A stretch of 5,752 nt of DNA. Origin: Desulfobacteraceae bacterium (GTDB lineage Bacteria; Desulfobacterota; Desulfobacteria; Desulfobacterales; Desulfosalsimonadaceae). The notes beneath the pieces were generated by a model. The model worked only from the letters and a program-made list of their open reading frames with translations. It did no database searches and was not told the DNA's origin. This document shows, piece by piece, positions 1 through 5,698 of this stretch (its first letter is position 1; the number at the start of each line of letters is the position of its first letter). Location of the stretch: contig SLPT01000220.1 of the NCBI GenBank assembly GCA_007131845.1, positions 1-5,752 of the forward strand. Reading direction: 5' to 3'. Made by a program: the position numbers and the translations under genes.

Positions 1-1
1 A

Positions 2-400
2 CTACGACTGGAAATCGTCACACCCGAGCGGTACGTGGTCGATCAGGATGTCAAGATCGTCATGGCTCCCGGTACGTTAGGCGAATTCGGTATTCTGCCC
101 AACCATACACCGTTTCTCAGTTCGCTGGAGGTTGGAAAGGTTCATTTCCGGGACCTCAAGGACAACGAGCACGTCGTGTTTATAAGCGGCGGTTTTTCCG
201 AAGCGCTTCCGGATAAAGTGACTATTCTGGCAGAAACTGCTGAAATACGTGAAAAAATTGACGTTGACCGTGCCCGGGCGGCCTACGACCGCGCCCGTGA
301 GCGGCTTTCTTCCTCCGACGATAAAGTTGACAAAGATCGTGCACGGTTTGCCCTTGAGCGGGCCGAAGCACGTATCCGGCTTGCCACCAAAACGGATTGA
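2..400 (+). CDS. atpC: F0F1 ATP synthase epsilon subunit, 5' end outside window (partial)
   Basis: Epsilon is the small central-stalk subunit of the membrane-bound F-type ATP synthase. With gamma it couples rotation to catalysis, and its C-terminal helices can inhibit ATP hydrolysis. The open frame runs in from the left edge: the visible protein begins LRLEIVTPERYVV, which is the first beta strand of the family, so only about five residues are probably missing. A GTG at 35 is in frame but lies inside this conserved strand and is not the real start. The family signature GEFGILPNHTPFLSSLEVG follows, completing the N-terminal beta-sandwich (about visible residues 1-85). A charged helical hairpin (about 90-132, ending in ALERAEARIRLA) comes last. 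The 132 visible residues fit the usual 130-140. It is normally the last gene of the atp operon, and the following gap with a large palindrome agrees with an operon end here. Confidence 0.95.
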   Translation, partial: LRLEIVTPERYVVDQDVKIVMAPGTLGEFGILPNHTPFLSSLEVGKVHFRDLKDNEHVVFISGGFSEALPDKVTILAETAEIREKIDVDRARAAYDRARERLSSSDDKVDKDRARFALERAEARIRLATKTD

Positions 401-435
401 TCCGAAATCCGGGCGACTCCGGAAGTTCGATACTC

Positions 436-447
436 TCAAGCGCTTGA
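436..447. repeat. 12-bp perfect palindrome TCAAGCGCTTGA
   Basis: This is a short perfect dyad five bases upstream of the much larger 48-bp palindrome in the atpC-glmU gap. It may be a small protein-binding dyad or simply chance. A 5-bp hairpin, TCCGG (408-412) with CCGGA (419-423), lies a little further left, so the gap is unusually rich in dyads. No function can be read from it. Confidence 0.4.
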
Positions 448-452
448 TTTAC

Positions 453-500
453 GCAAACCAAGGAAGGGCAAATCATATGATTTGCCCTTCCTTGGTTTGC
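453..500. repeat. 48-bp perfect palindrome between atpC and glmU
   Basis: Two 24-base arms, 453-476 and 477-500, are exact reverse complements with no spacer and no mismatch; the centre is CATATG. As RNA it would fold into a hairpin of about 22 bp closed by a tiny loop. It sits where the atp operon should end, so a role in termination or in protecting the atp mRNA 3' end is the first guess. It lacks the T run of an intrinsic terminator on either strand: the base sequence after it is AGGGGCGCATG, and leftward it is GTAAATCAAG. Alternatives are a binding site for a dimeric protein, a small dispersed palindromic repeat, or an RNase III processing site. The structure is certain; the function is unknown. 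Confidence 0.9.
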
Positions 501-566
501 AGGGGCGCATGTCACCATGGCCGATTTGTCTGTGGCTTGAACGGTACTTCTAATGGAAAGCAATAA

Positions 567-1319
567 ATGAAGGACAAAACTGCTGTTATAATTCTTGCGG
601 CCGGCAAGGGTACGCGAATGGCCTCTGATAAGGCGAAGGTGCTTCATCCCATTGAAGGAAAAGAGATGATCCGGTTCGTTGTGGATGAGGCGGTACGGGT
701 GGCCGGGAACAATGTTATCGTAGTGATTGGGACCCAGGCGGAAAAGGTCAGAGAGGTGGTATCACGAAGCCATCCCGGCCTTCGTTTCGCTCTCCAGGAA
801 GACCAATTGGGTACAGGACATGCCGTTTCATGCGCTGTTCCTGAACTTCCCGGCAATGCAGAACATGTATTGATTCTGTGCGGAGATGTTCCCTTCATAC
901 GGTCTTCTACTCTTAAGGAATTGGTGGAATCCCATATCCGCTCGGAAAACGTAATAACCGTTCTCGGTGCCGAAGTGGACGAGCCGTATGGCTATGGCCG
1001 CCTTGTGACCGATGAAAACAACCGGATACGTGCCATTGTCGAGGAGGCAGACGCAACAGAAGACGAACGGAAAATCCGTTTGATCAACTCCGGTATCTAC
1101 TGCGTTAATCGCCTTTCACTCAAATACCTTCTCGACAGGATCCGCCCTGACAATGTGCAAAAGGAAATGTATTTGACGGATATTGTCGGCATAGCTGCCG
1201 GCGAGGGGGAAAGGATCGGCATGACGGTAGGCACTGACAATCATGAGGTGATGGGAATCAATACCCCTGCAGATCTCCGGAAGGCTTGCGCAGTCATCGC
1301 ATCCAATGAAAACCCTTGA
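567..1319 (+). CDS. glmU: GlmU-like UDP-N-acetylglucosamine pyrophosphorylase, single-domain (no acetyltransferase half)
   Basis: This is a cytoplasmic nucleotidyltransferase predicted to make UDP-N-acetylglucosamine from UTP and GlcNAc-1-phosphate, the precursor for peptidoglycan and lipopolysaccharide. The 250-residue protein has the Rossmann-like pyrophosphorylase fold. Visible motifs are the nucleotide-binding loop LAAGKGTRM (10-18) with Lys24 in KVLHP, QLGTGHA (80-86), the metal-binding GDVP (106-109), EPYGYGRLV (139-147), IVEEADAT (157-164), INSGIY (173-178), EMYLTDIV (200-207), and the second metal ligand Asn232 in GINTPADL. The start ATG at 567 has GGAAAG at 555-560, six bases away. 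Bifunctional GlmU is about 450 residues, with a C-terminal left-handed beta-helix that acetylates GlcN-1-P. Here the frame stops at TGA soon after the first domain, and no hexapeptide repeats follow. The acetyl transfer must then come from elsewhere, or the substrate is another sugar phosphate. Function is fairly secure; the symbol applies only to the N-terminal half. Confidence 0.88.
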   Translation: MKDKTAVIILAAGKGTRMASDKAKVLHPIEGKEMIRFVVDEAVRVAGNNVIVVIGTQAEKVREVVSRSHPGLRFALQEDQLGTGHAVSCAVPELPGNAEHVLILCGDVPFIRSSTLKELVESHIRSENVITVLGAEVDEPYGYGRLVTDENNRIRAIVEEADATEDERKIRLINSGIYCVNRLSLKYLLDRIRPDNVQKEMYLTDIVGIAAGEGERIGMTVGTDNHEVMGINTPADLRKACAVIASNENP

Positions 1320-1363
1320 CTTAAAACGTTTTGAACCGTATAAACGAAGATAGAGGTGAAAAA

Positions 1364-1615
1364 GTGGATACAGATGAAGTGATGCGCCAGTTTGACCTTC
1401 TTGAAGGCAGAATTGAGCGACTAATCGAGCAGAACAAATCCTTTGCAAAAGACAACTTTGAGTTGAAGCAAAAGATAACGGATCTCGAAGCTGTCCTTGA
1501 AGAAAAAACGGAAGCGGAAAACAACTTTTCACAACAAAAGGCATTGATACGCTCCAAAATTGATCATATGCTGGAAAGACTCAATCAGGCATCTGAACAG
1601 TCAGGCAACGAATAA
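1364..1615 (+). CDS. zapB: ZapB-like coiled-coil cell-division protein
   Basis: A small acidic protein of 83 residues, almost wholly predicted coiled coil, with hydrophobic residues spaced as heptads (F10, L13, I17, L20, then F32, L34, I38, L41, L45) and a C-terminal ALIRSKIDHMLERLN segment. E. coli ZapB (81 residues) is a coiled coil that links ZapA to the MatP-bound terminus and stabilises the Z ring. Length, composition and position directly before zapA support that role here, but coiled coils look alike and the sequence alone is not decisive. I chose the GTG at 1364 because GAGGTG (1353-1358) lies five bases upstream. An in-frame TTG at 1331 has no good ribosome-binding site and would add eleven residues. 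It follows glmU by 44 bp with no terminator, so the genes may be cotranscribed. Confidence 0.75.
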   Translation: MDTDEVMRQFDLLEGRIERLIEQNKSFAKDNFELKQKITDLEAVLEEKTEAENNFSQQKALIRSKIDHMLERLNQASEQSGNE

Positions 1616-1675
1616 GCAGCACAAAAAGGACGGGAACGATTTTACCCCTGATCGGAAAAACACGGTGAATAGCAC

Positions 1676-1981
1676 GTGAATAATACGATGGATACGATTA
1701 TTACCATAGAACTTCTTGATGAGCAGTTCAAATTCAAGGCCGATGAGAAAAGCACGGTCGACCCTGAGGATATTGCACAGTATCTCATTGAAGAGGTTCG
1801 GCAGGTTGAAGCCCGGTTCCCGGCATACGCCCGAAAAACCAATAAACTTGCAATCCTGGTAACCGCAGCGCTCAATATTGCCAAACAAAACGCTGAAATG
1901 AAAAACCGTCACCATCATTTTCTGCACGATGTTGCCGTGCGCACAGATAAACTTCAACGCCTGATTGCTGCATCAACATAA
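1676..1981 (+). CDS. zapA: Cell division protein ZapA
   Basis: ZapA binds FtsZ in the cytoplasm and crosslinks protofilaments, promoting Z-ring assembly at midcell. The 101-residue product has the family layout: an N-terminal beta hairpin (ITIELLDEQFKFKADE, about 9-24), then a helix (DIAQYLIEEVRQVEARF, 32-48), the hallmark KLAILVTAALNIAKQNAEMK stretch (57-76; the family has klAvLaALNIAdel), and a C-terminal coiled-coil helix. Length is normal for the family. The start is probably GTG 1676, with GGTGA at 1664-1668 seven bases upstream; ATG 1688 is an in-frame alternative four codons in, but it lacks a well-placed ribosome-binding site. The coiled-coil gene just upstream and the 6S RNA gene just downstream are the neighbours expected in many proteobacteria, where zapA (ygfE) precedes ssrS. 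Confidence 0.9.
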   Translation: MNNTMDTIITIELLDEQFKFKADEKSTVDPEDIAQYLIEEVRQVEARFPAYARKTNKLAILVTAALNIAKQNAEMKNRHHHFLHDVAVRTDKLQRLIAAST

Positions 1982-2008
1982 CGCGATAACGCGGAGTATT
2001 CAATGTCT

Positions 2009-2035
2009 GCCGCCTTAAAAAAATCTTGCGGCGGC
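2009..2035 (+). other. GC-rich hairpin after zapA, no T run
   Basis: GCCGCC (2009-2014) pairs with GGCGGC (2030-2035) around a 15-base loop that contains seven A residues. Just before it, CGCG-ATAA-CGCG (1982-1993) forms a second small stem directly after the zapA stop. Neither stem is followed by a T run, so neither is a standard intrinsic terminator. They may mark the 3' end of the zapA transcript or separate it from the 6S RNA gene. Confidence 0.4.
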
Positions 2036-2054
2036 GATGAAAAAGGCATATTTT
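2026..2054 (+). promoter_or_regulatory. Possible promoter for 6S RNA
   Basis: TTGCGG (2026-2031) and TATTTT (2049-2054) are separated by 17 bases and would start transcription near 2061, about 17 bases before the closing stem of the 6S RNA, giving a precursor with a short 5' tail. A second weak option is TTTGTA (2052-2057), 17 bases, TACAGT (2075-2080), but its start point would fall inside the stem. Both are poor matches to the sigma-70 consensus. 6S RNA could also be processed from a zapA read-through transcript. Confidence 0.3.
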
Positions 2055-2077
2055 GTAAGCAAAGGATGACAGAATAC

Positions 2078-2260
2078 AGTGTACCCTGCCATGTGCGTGA
2101 TTGAAAGGTGCCCTTTGATCCAACACGCATATAAACGGGAGCTTTCACTGGCTTTGGTGAGCATGTTCCGCACGTACGGAAAAGCCTGAAGAAGTCATAA
2201 GGCGCCCACCTGAACGAGCCCGGTTCAAGGCTCATTCAACACGGCATGGCGGGGTATGCT
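2078..2260 (+). ncRNA. ssrS: 6S RNA
   Basis: 6S RNA mimics an open promoter, binds the RNA polymerase sigma-70 holoenzyme and dampens transcription in slow growth. The conserved core GGTGAGCATG (2156-2165) sits in an arm closed by GGCTT (2150-2154) with AAGCC (2182-2186) and capped by TTCCG (2166-2170) with CGGAA (2177-2181), as in E. coli. On the 3' side, the CCTGAAC / GTTCAAGG hairpin (2209-2230) matches the small hairpin beside the central bubble (CACCTTGAACC...GGTTCAAGG in E. coli). The two ends pair: 2078-2093 with 2245-2260 gives 16 pairs including a few G-U, and 2096-2099 with 2240-2243 adds four more. The resulting length of about 183 nt equals the usual 180-190. Its place after zapA is the classic one. 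Ends are set from the stem and may be off by several bases. Confidence 0.92.
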
Positions 2261-2360
2261 TCGGATACATTCTGACACCCGCGTATACAGGTCGGCTTAC
2301 CTGCTTTCCGGCATCGCTTTTTCCTGCTATCTTCCATTTTTCTCCTTTAAAACGAGTTTT

Positions 2361-2389
2361 TTGACAGCGGCGAAATCACCTGCTATGGC
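2361..2389 (+). promoter_or_regulatory. Candidate promoter for rny-tyrS
   Basis: A perfect -35 box TTGACA (2361-2366) is followed after 17 bases by TATGGC (2384-2389), which has TG one base upstream (extended -10, TGCTATGGC). The -10 keeps only TAT of TATAAT, so strength is uncertain. A start near 2396 would leave a leader of about 70 bases before rny. The position after the 6S gene makes a separate promoter for rny reasonable. A small hairpin GGCAT-TTT-ATGCC (2387-2399) followed by TGTTTT overlaps the -10 region and could weakly terminate read-through from upstream. Confidence 0.4.
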
Positions 2390-2466
2390 ATTTTATGCCT
2401 GTTTTCGCCTTCCAAATTCTATTGCGGCCGATTCTATGCCGTTTTGGCCGACCCGCGAGGTTTACA

Positions 2467-4029
2467 ATGAATGGAACATATATATTATTACTGATTGTCG
2501 GGGCTGCGCTTGGATTTGCGGCCTCTTACCTGCTGCACGAGAAAATTGCCCGCCAGAAAATTCATGATTCTGAAGAAAAGGCCAAAATGATCGTCGATAC
2601 CGCCGAGCAGAAGGCGGATTCGCTGATCAAGGAAGCACAGCTGGAAGCCAAGGATCGTCTTTTCAAGATGAAAAGCGATTTCGATGCGGAAACCGCAAGC
2701 ACCAAAAATGAACTGCGAACCCTCGAAAAACGCTTGATTGCAAAAGAAGAAAATATCGATAAAAAACATGAGCAGGTTGAAAGCCAGGCCAAAGAAAATG
2801 TCCGCGTGGAACGAGAGCTTCAAAATCGGGCTGCCGAAATTTCCAAAAGCGAAAAAAACTACCAGCAGCTCATTGAAGAGCAGCAGCACCAGTTGGAAGT
2901 GATCTCAGGCTTGACGACCGAGGCGGCCAAAGAACTGCTTATGCAGTCGATTGAAAACGAGGCCCGTCATGACAGTGCGAAGACTGTCAAACGGATTATT
3001 GCAGAAGCCAAGGAAGAGGCCGACAAGGAAGCCAAAAAAATTATTGCCACAGCCATTCAGCGATATGCAGGCGATTTCGTGGCCGAGCGGACCGTGTCAG
3101 TGGTTCAACTCCCCGATGATGAAATGAAAGGTCGGATTATCGGCAGGGAAGGACGCAACATCCGTGCCCTGGAAGCCGCTACCGGCATCGATCTGATTAT
3201 CGATGATACACCGGAAGCAGTTATCCTTTCCGGATTCAATCCGGTCCGCAGGGAAGTCGCCCGGCTTTCCCTGCTTCGCCTTATAGAGGACGGCCGTATT
3301 CATCCTGCACGGATTGAAGATGTTGTGAAAAAGGTCGATCAGGAGGTGGATCAGACGATCAAGGAAGCCGGCAACCAGGCAGCATTTGATCTTGGTGTAC
3401 ACGGCATCAGCAGTGAGCTGGTCAAGTATTTGGGGCGGCTCAAATTCCGCACAAGTTATGCCCAGAATGTCCTTCAGCATTCAATTGAGGTAGGGTTTCT
3501 GTGCGGCGCGATGGCTGCAGAACTGGGCCTCAACATCAAGTTGGCCAAGCGAATGGGGCTTCTCCACGACATTGGGAAAGCCATCGATCATGAAGTCGAT
3601 GGATCTCACGCCGAAATCGGGGCACGGATAGCCAAAAAACACGGAGAGTCCCCGAAGGTGGTTCATTCCATCGCGGCCCATCACGAAGATCTCCCGCCGG
3701 AAACCATTTACGACGTACTCGTTCAGGCCGCAGACAGTCTTTCCGGTGCACGCCCCGGTGCAAGAAAGGAACTGCTTGAAAATTACATCAAACGCCTTGA
3801 GGATCTCGAAGGGATCGCAACGGAGTTCAAGGGGGTGGCCAATGCCTACGCGATCCAGGCCGGCCGTGAACTCCGGGTGATTGTCGACGGCGGGAAAATT
3901 TCCGATGACGAATCGATCCTTATGAGCAAGGATATAGTCAAAAAGATCGAGGAAACCCTTACATTTCCAGGACAGATCCGGGTGACGGTTATACGGGAGA
4001 CCCGGGCTGTGGAATACGCCAATAAATGA
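2467..4029 (+). CDS. rny: Ribonuclease Y (membrane-anchored endoribonuclease)
   Basis: RNase Y is a membrane-attached endonuclease that starts the decay of many mRNAs, the functional counterpart of RNase E in organisms that use it. The 520-residue protein has the complete family layout. An N-terminal membrane segment (about 5-23) is followed by a long charged coiled coil (about 25-195, rich in A, E and K). A KH RNA-binding domain (about 208-275) carries GRIIGREGRNIR from Gly222. An HD phosphodiesterase domain (about 335-430) shows His338, the catalytic pair His367-Asp368 in LLHDIGKA, His405-His406 in AAHHE and Asp423 in QAADSLSGARPGAR. Length and the position of HD closely match the Bacillus subtilis enzyme. 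I chose ATG 2467, with GAGG at 2457-2460 six bases upstream, so that the protein opens directly with the membrane helix. An in-frame ATG at 2395 would add 24 residues and has no ribosome-binding site. tyrS follows after 55 bp. Confidence 0.96.
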   Translation: MNGTYILLLIVGAALGFAASYLLHEKIARQKIHDSEEKAKMIVDTAEQKADSLIKEAQLEAKDRLFKMKSDFDAETASTKNELRTLEKRLIAKEENIDKKHEQVESQAKENVRVERELQNRAAEISKSEKNYQQLIEEQQHQLEVISGLTTEAAKELLMQSIENEARHDSAKTVKRIIAEAKEEADKEAKKIIATAIQRYAGDFVAERTVSVVQLPDDEMKGRIIGREGRNIRALEAATGIDLIIDDTPEAVILSGFNPVRREVARLSLLRLIEDGRIHPARIEDVVKKVDQEVDQTIKEAGNQAAFDLGVHGISSELVKYLGRLKFRTSYAQNVLQHSIEVGFLCGAMAAELGLNIKLAKRMGLLHDIGKAIDHEVDGSHAEIGARIAKKHGESPKVVHSIAAHHEDLPPETIYDVLVQAADSLSGARPGARKELLENYIKRLEDLEGIATEFKGVANAYAIQAGRELRVIVDGGKISDDESILMSKDIVKKIEETLTFPGQIRVTVIRETRAVEYANK

Positions 4030-4084
4030 TGATGGATGTAACACCACACAGACATCGTAATCTTACAAGCCGGAAGCTATTGCC

Positions 4085-5377
4085 ATGAATATTATCGATA
4101 TCTTTTCCAAAAGGGGGTTTCTCGAGGCGACGACCCATGATGAAGCGCTTCGCCGTCACGTGGCCGATGACGGGCCTGTTACCTGTTATATCGGATTTGA
4201 TCCAACCGCTTCGAGTCTTCATGTGGGCCATCTGGTGCCGATCATGTCCCTTGCGCACATGCAGCGAAACGGCCATCGGCCTATCGCCCTGGTTGGCGGC
4301 GGTACCGGTCTTGTGGGGGATCCGAGCGGCAGAACGGAAATGCGTCAGATGCTGACCCTGGAACAGGTAGAGGAAAATGCCCGGGGCATTAAGGGACAGC
4401 TCCAGAAGTTCATCGATTTTGGAGACAACGACGGGGCTGTCCTCATGAATAATGCCGATTGGCTCGTGGATCTGAAATACATTGAATTTTTAAGAGATAT
4501 CGGCCGCCATTTTTCCGTAAACCGAATGATTAAGTCCGAAGGATACCGGGTTCGCCTCGAATCCGAAGAAGGGCTCAATTTCGTCGAATTCAATTACATG
4601 CTTCTTCAGGCCTACGACTTTTTGAAACTCTATGACCGGATGGGCTGCCGTATCCAGATGGGAGGCAGTGACCAGTGGGGGAACATTGTCGCCGGGATCG
4701 ACCTGGTTCGCCGGATGCGTCGGGTTGAGTCCTATGGGATTACCTTTCCCCTGGTGACCACCTCATCGGGCGCTAAAATGGGTAAAACCGCTCAGGGTGC
4801 CGTATGGCTCGATGCAGAACGGACATCTCCATACGATTATTTTCAGTTCTGGATCAATACCGATGATGGCGATGTCATGCGATTTTTGTCGCTGTTTACC
4901 TTTCTGCCGATCGATGAAGTGGAAAAGACCGGGAAGCTCGATGGTGCCGATATCAATTCCGCCAAAGTGGTTTTAGCATTTGAAGCCACCCGGCTGGCCC
5001 ACGGGGAAGGGGAAGCCGTAAAGGCCTACCGGGCTGCAGCCGGCATGTTTGGCCTGCGGTCCGTTCCCGCCGACTTGCTTCCATCTTCCCCCATACCCCG
5101 GGGGCAGGAAGTATCCGATGATGCATCGGTTCCGGCCTTACATATGGATCGATCCGATTTTGAAGCCGGAATACCGATATTTAAACTCTATCACAACGTG
5201 GGACTGGTCGATTCCGGAAGCGCCGCCCGTCGTCTCATTTCCCAGGGAGGCGCCTATGTTAACGGAAGACGTGTTGATTCGGATAGTTACATTGTAAGCG
5301 ACGAAGACATTGAAGATGGAGAGATCGTTCTTCGGGCGGGCAAGAAAAAATTTTTCAAAATTAAGATCAATGGGTGA
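4085..5377 (+). CDS. tyrS: Tyrosine--tRNA ligase
   Basis: This class I aminoacyl-tRNA synthetase charges tRNA-Tyr with tyrosine using ATP, in the cytoplasm and as a homodimer. The 430-residue protein is of normal length for the TyrS type found in most bacteria. The Rossmann domain carries Tyr35 and Asp39 in YIGFDPTASSLHVGH, the HIGH-type motif HVGH (46-49), the tyrosine pocket residues Tyr171, Gln175 and Asp178 in YMLLQAYD, GGSDQWGN (193-200), and the KMSKS-type loop KMGKT (231-235). After the anticodon-recognition helical region, a C-terminal S4-like RNA-binding domain (about 365-428, GSAARRLISQGGAYVNGRRV) completes it. The start ATG 4085 has GGAAG (4072-4076) eight bases upstream. It follows rny by 55 bp with no terminator between, so the two are probably cotranscribed. 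I see no T-box leader ahead of it. Confidence 0.97.
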   Translation: MNIIDIFSKRGFLEATTHDEALRRHVADDGPVTCYIGFDPTASSLHVGHLVPIMSLAHMQRNGHRPIALVGGGTGLVGDPSGRTEMRQMLTLEQVEENARGIKGQLQKFIDFGDNDGAVLMNNADWLVDLKYIEFLRDIGRHFSVNRMIKSEGYRVRLESEEGLNFVEFNYMLLQAYDFLKLYDRMGCRIQMGGSDQWGNIVAGIDLVRRMRRVESYGITFPLVTTSSGAKMGKTAQGAVWLDAERTSPYDYFQFWINTDDGDVMRFLSLFTFLPIDEVEKTGKLDGADINSAKVVLAFEATRLAHGEGEAVKAYRAAAGMFGLRSVPADLLPSSPIPRGQEVSDDASVPALHMDRSDFEAGIPIFKLYHNVGLVDSGSAARRLISQGGAYVNGRRVDSDSYIVSDEDIEDGEIVLRAGKKKFFKIKING

Positions 5378-5385
5378 TTTTTTTG

Positions 5386-5416
5386 TTGACAGATAAATGC
5401 TCCTAGTTTATATATT
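5386..5416 (+). promoter_or_regulatory. Promoter P1, directly after tyrS
   Basis: A perfect -35 TTGACA (5386-5391) starts nine bases after the tyrS stop. The -10 is TATATA (5409-5414, spacer 17) or TATATT (5411-5416, spacer 19), within a TA-rich run. Transcription would start near 5421. What lies downstream is an intrinsic terminator about 85 bases on, so P1 either drives a short RNA or acts as an attenuated upstream promoter of the rRNA operon. Confidence 0.6.
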
Positions 5417-5420
5417 GGTT

Positions 5421-5512
5421 TTCCTTGAACGGAAAGGACTTGTTAAAGCGGATCAGCTAATGACGCTGCAACACCGGAATCAAAGTCTCGGCTGAACCGT
5501 TTTTTATTTTTT
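5421..5512 (+). ncRNA. Candidate small RNA of about 90 nt (P1 to terminator)
   Basis: A good promoter at 5386-5416 and an intrinsic terminator at 5445-5512 bracket about 90 bases with no reading frame that I can support. The RNA would have a small 5' stem, TTTCC (5420-5424) with GGAAA (5431-5435), or alternatively TCCTT with AAGGA (5422-5438), and the large terminator hairpin. It does not fold as a tRNA, and I do not recognise a known RNA family. It may equally be an attenuated rRNA leader. This is inference from promoter and terminator spacing alone. Confidence 0.3.
5445..5512 (+). terminator. Rho-independent terminator downstream of tyrS
   Basis: CGG-A-TCAGC (5449-5457) pairs with GCTGA-A-CCG (5491-5499): eight Watson-Crick pairs with one A/A mismatch. 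The stem can be extended by AAAG (5445-5448) pairing with the first T residues. It is followed by two T6 runs split by a single A (5500-5512). The loop is long, 33 bases, which weakens folding speed, but the T tract is strong. It would end the rny-tyrS transcript and any P1 transcript. Confidence 0.65.
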
Positions 5513-5565
5513 CAGATTGGCATGAACCCCTTTGCCGGAAGCAGACAAGACCCTGTCCGGAGCAT

Positions 5566-5626
5566 AAAAACAATTGCTGAAAAATTGGCAAAAAGCTCTT
5601 GACTGAATATCTGGTGTGCTTATAAT
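5566..5626 (+). promoter_or_regulatory. Strong promoter P2 with A-tract upstream region, probably the rRNA operon promoter
   Basis: TTGACT (5599-5604), spacer of 16, and a perfect -10 TATAAT (5621-5626) predict a start near 5633. Upstream, A5 tracts at 5566-5570, 5580-5584 and 5590-5594 give an AT-rich block; the latter two fall about 38-54 bases before the start, where UP elements contact the alpha subunits of RNA polymerase. This arrangement is typical of rRNA promoters. The leader features that follow support this reading. Confidence 0.7.
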
Positions 5627-5647
5627 AAGGGGTACCTTCCAATAAAA

Positions 5648-5680
5648 CGGGTTGCATCGGAACCCGCCATCAATCCGATG
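5648..5680 (+). promoter_or_regulatory. H-type pseudoknot-like structure in the leader RNA
   Basis: Stem 1 is CGGGTT (5648-5653) with AACCCG (5661-5666). Its seven-base loop GCATCGG contains CATCGG (5655-5660), which is perfectly complementary to CCGATG (5675-5680), forming stem 2. The linkers are 1, 0 and 8 bases, which suits a compact H-type pseudoknot. If the two stems do not coexist they would be alternatives in a switch. It ends five bases before the boxA-like element, where a boxB hairpin normally sits. Confidence 0.5.
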
Positions 5681-5685
5681 ATTCT

Positions 5686-5698
5686 TGATCTTTGAAAA
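5686..5698 (+). promoter_or_regulatory. boxA-like antitermination element
   Basis: TGATCTTTGAAAA resembles the rRNA boxA consensus TGCTCTTTAACAA, to which NusB and S10 bind on nascent rRNA to resist Rho termination. It lies about 55 bases after the predicted P2 start, a usual distance in rRNA leaders. Confidence 0.6.

Noticed and set aside
249..566. A + strand open frame overlapping the end of atpC and the palindrome
   Set aside because: It overlaps a sure gene in another frame, reads through the palindrome, and its product has low-complexity composition without family features.
1331..1363. TTG start for the coiled-coil gene
   Set aside because: GTG 1364 has a strong GAGGTG five bases upstream, while the TTG has nothing comparable.
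1601..1957. Minus-strand open frames opposite zapA
   Set aside because: zapA has the family signature and a suitable start; the antisense products have no recognisable features.
2281..2325. Intrinsic terminator for 6S RNA (CAGGT / ACCTG stem, 2288-2303)
   Set aside because: The stem is only 5 bp and the nearest T run is about 15 bases too far downstream.
2395..2466. A longer RNase Y with 24 extra N-terminal residues starting at ATG 2395
   Set aside because: No ribosome-binding site precedes it, it overlaps the candidate promoter and start point, and the extra residues do not fit the family, which begins at the membrane helix. ATG 2467 has GAGG at the right distance.
3481..4047. A long open frame of 188 codons on the minus strand inside rny
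   Set aside because: It lies wholly opposite the conserved HD domain of rny; the composition follows from antisense reading of that gene, and there is no ribosome-binding site or domain.
5421..5512. tRNA gene between tyrS and the rRNA promoter
   Set aside because: No cloverleaf could be formed: there is no matching acceptor stem and no GTTCRA T-loop at the right spacing.
5648..5680. preQ1-like riboswitch
   Set aside because: The pseudoknot geometry is similar, but the stem and loop sequences lack the known preQ1 motif, and the context is an rRNA leader rather than a queuosine gene.
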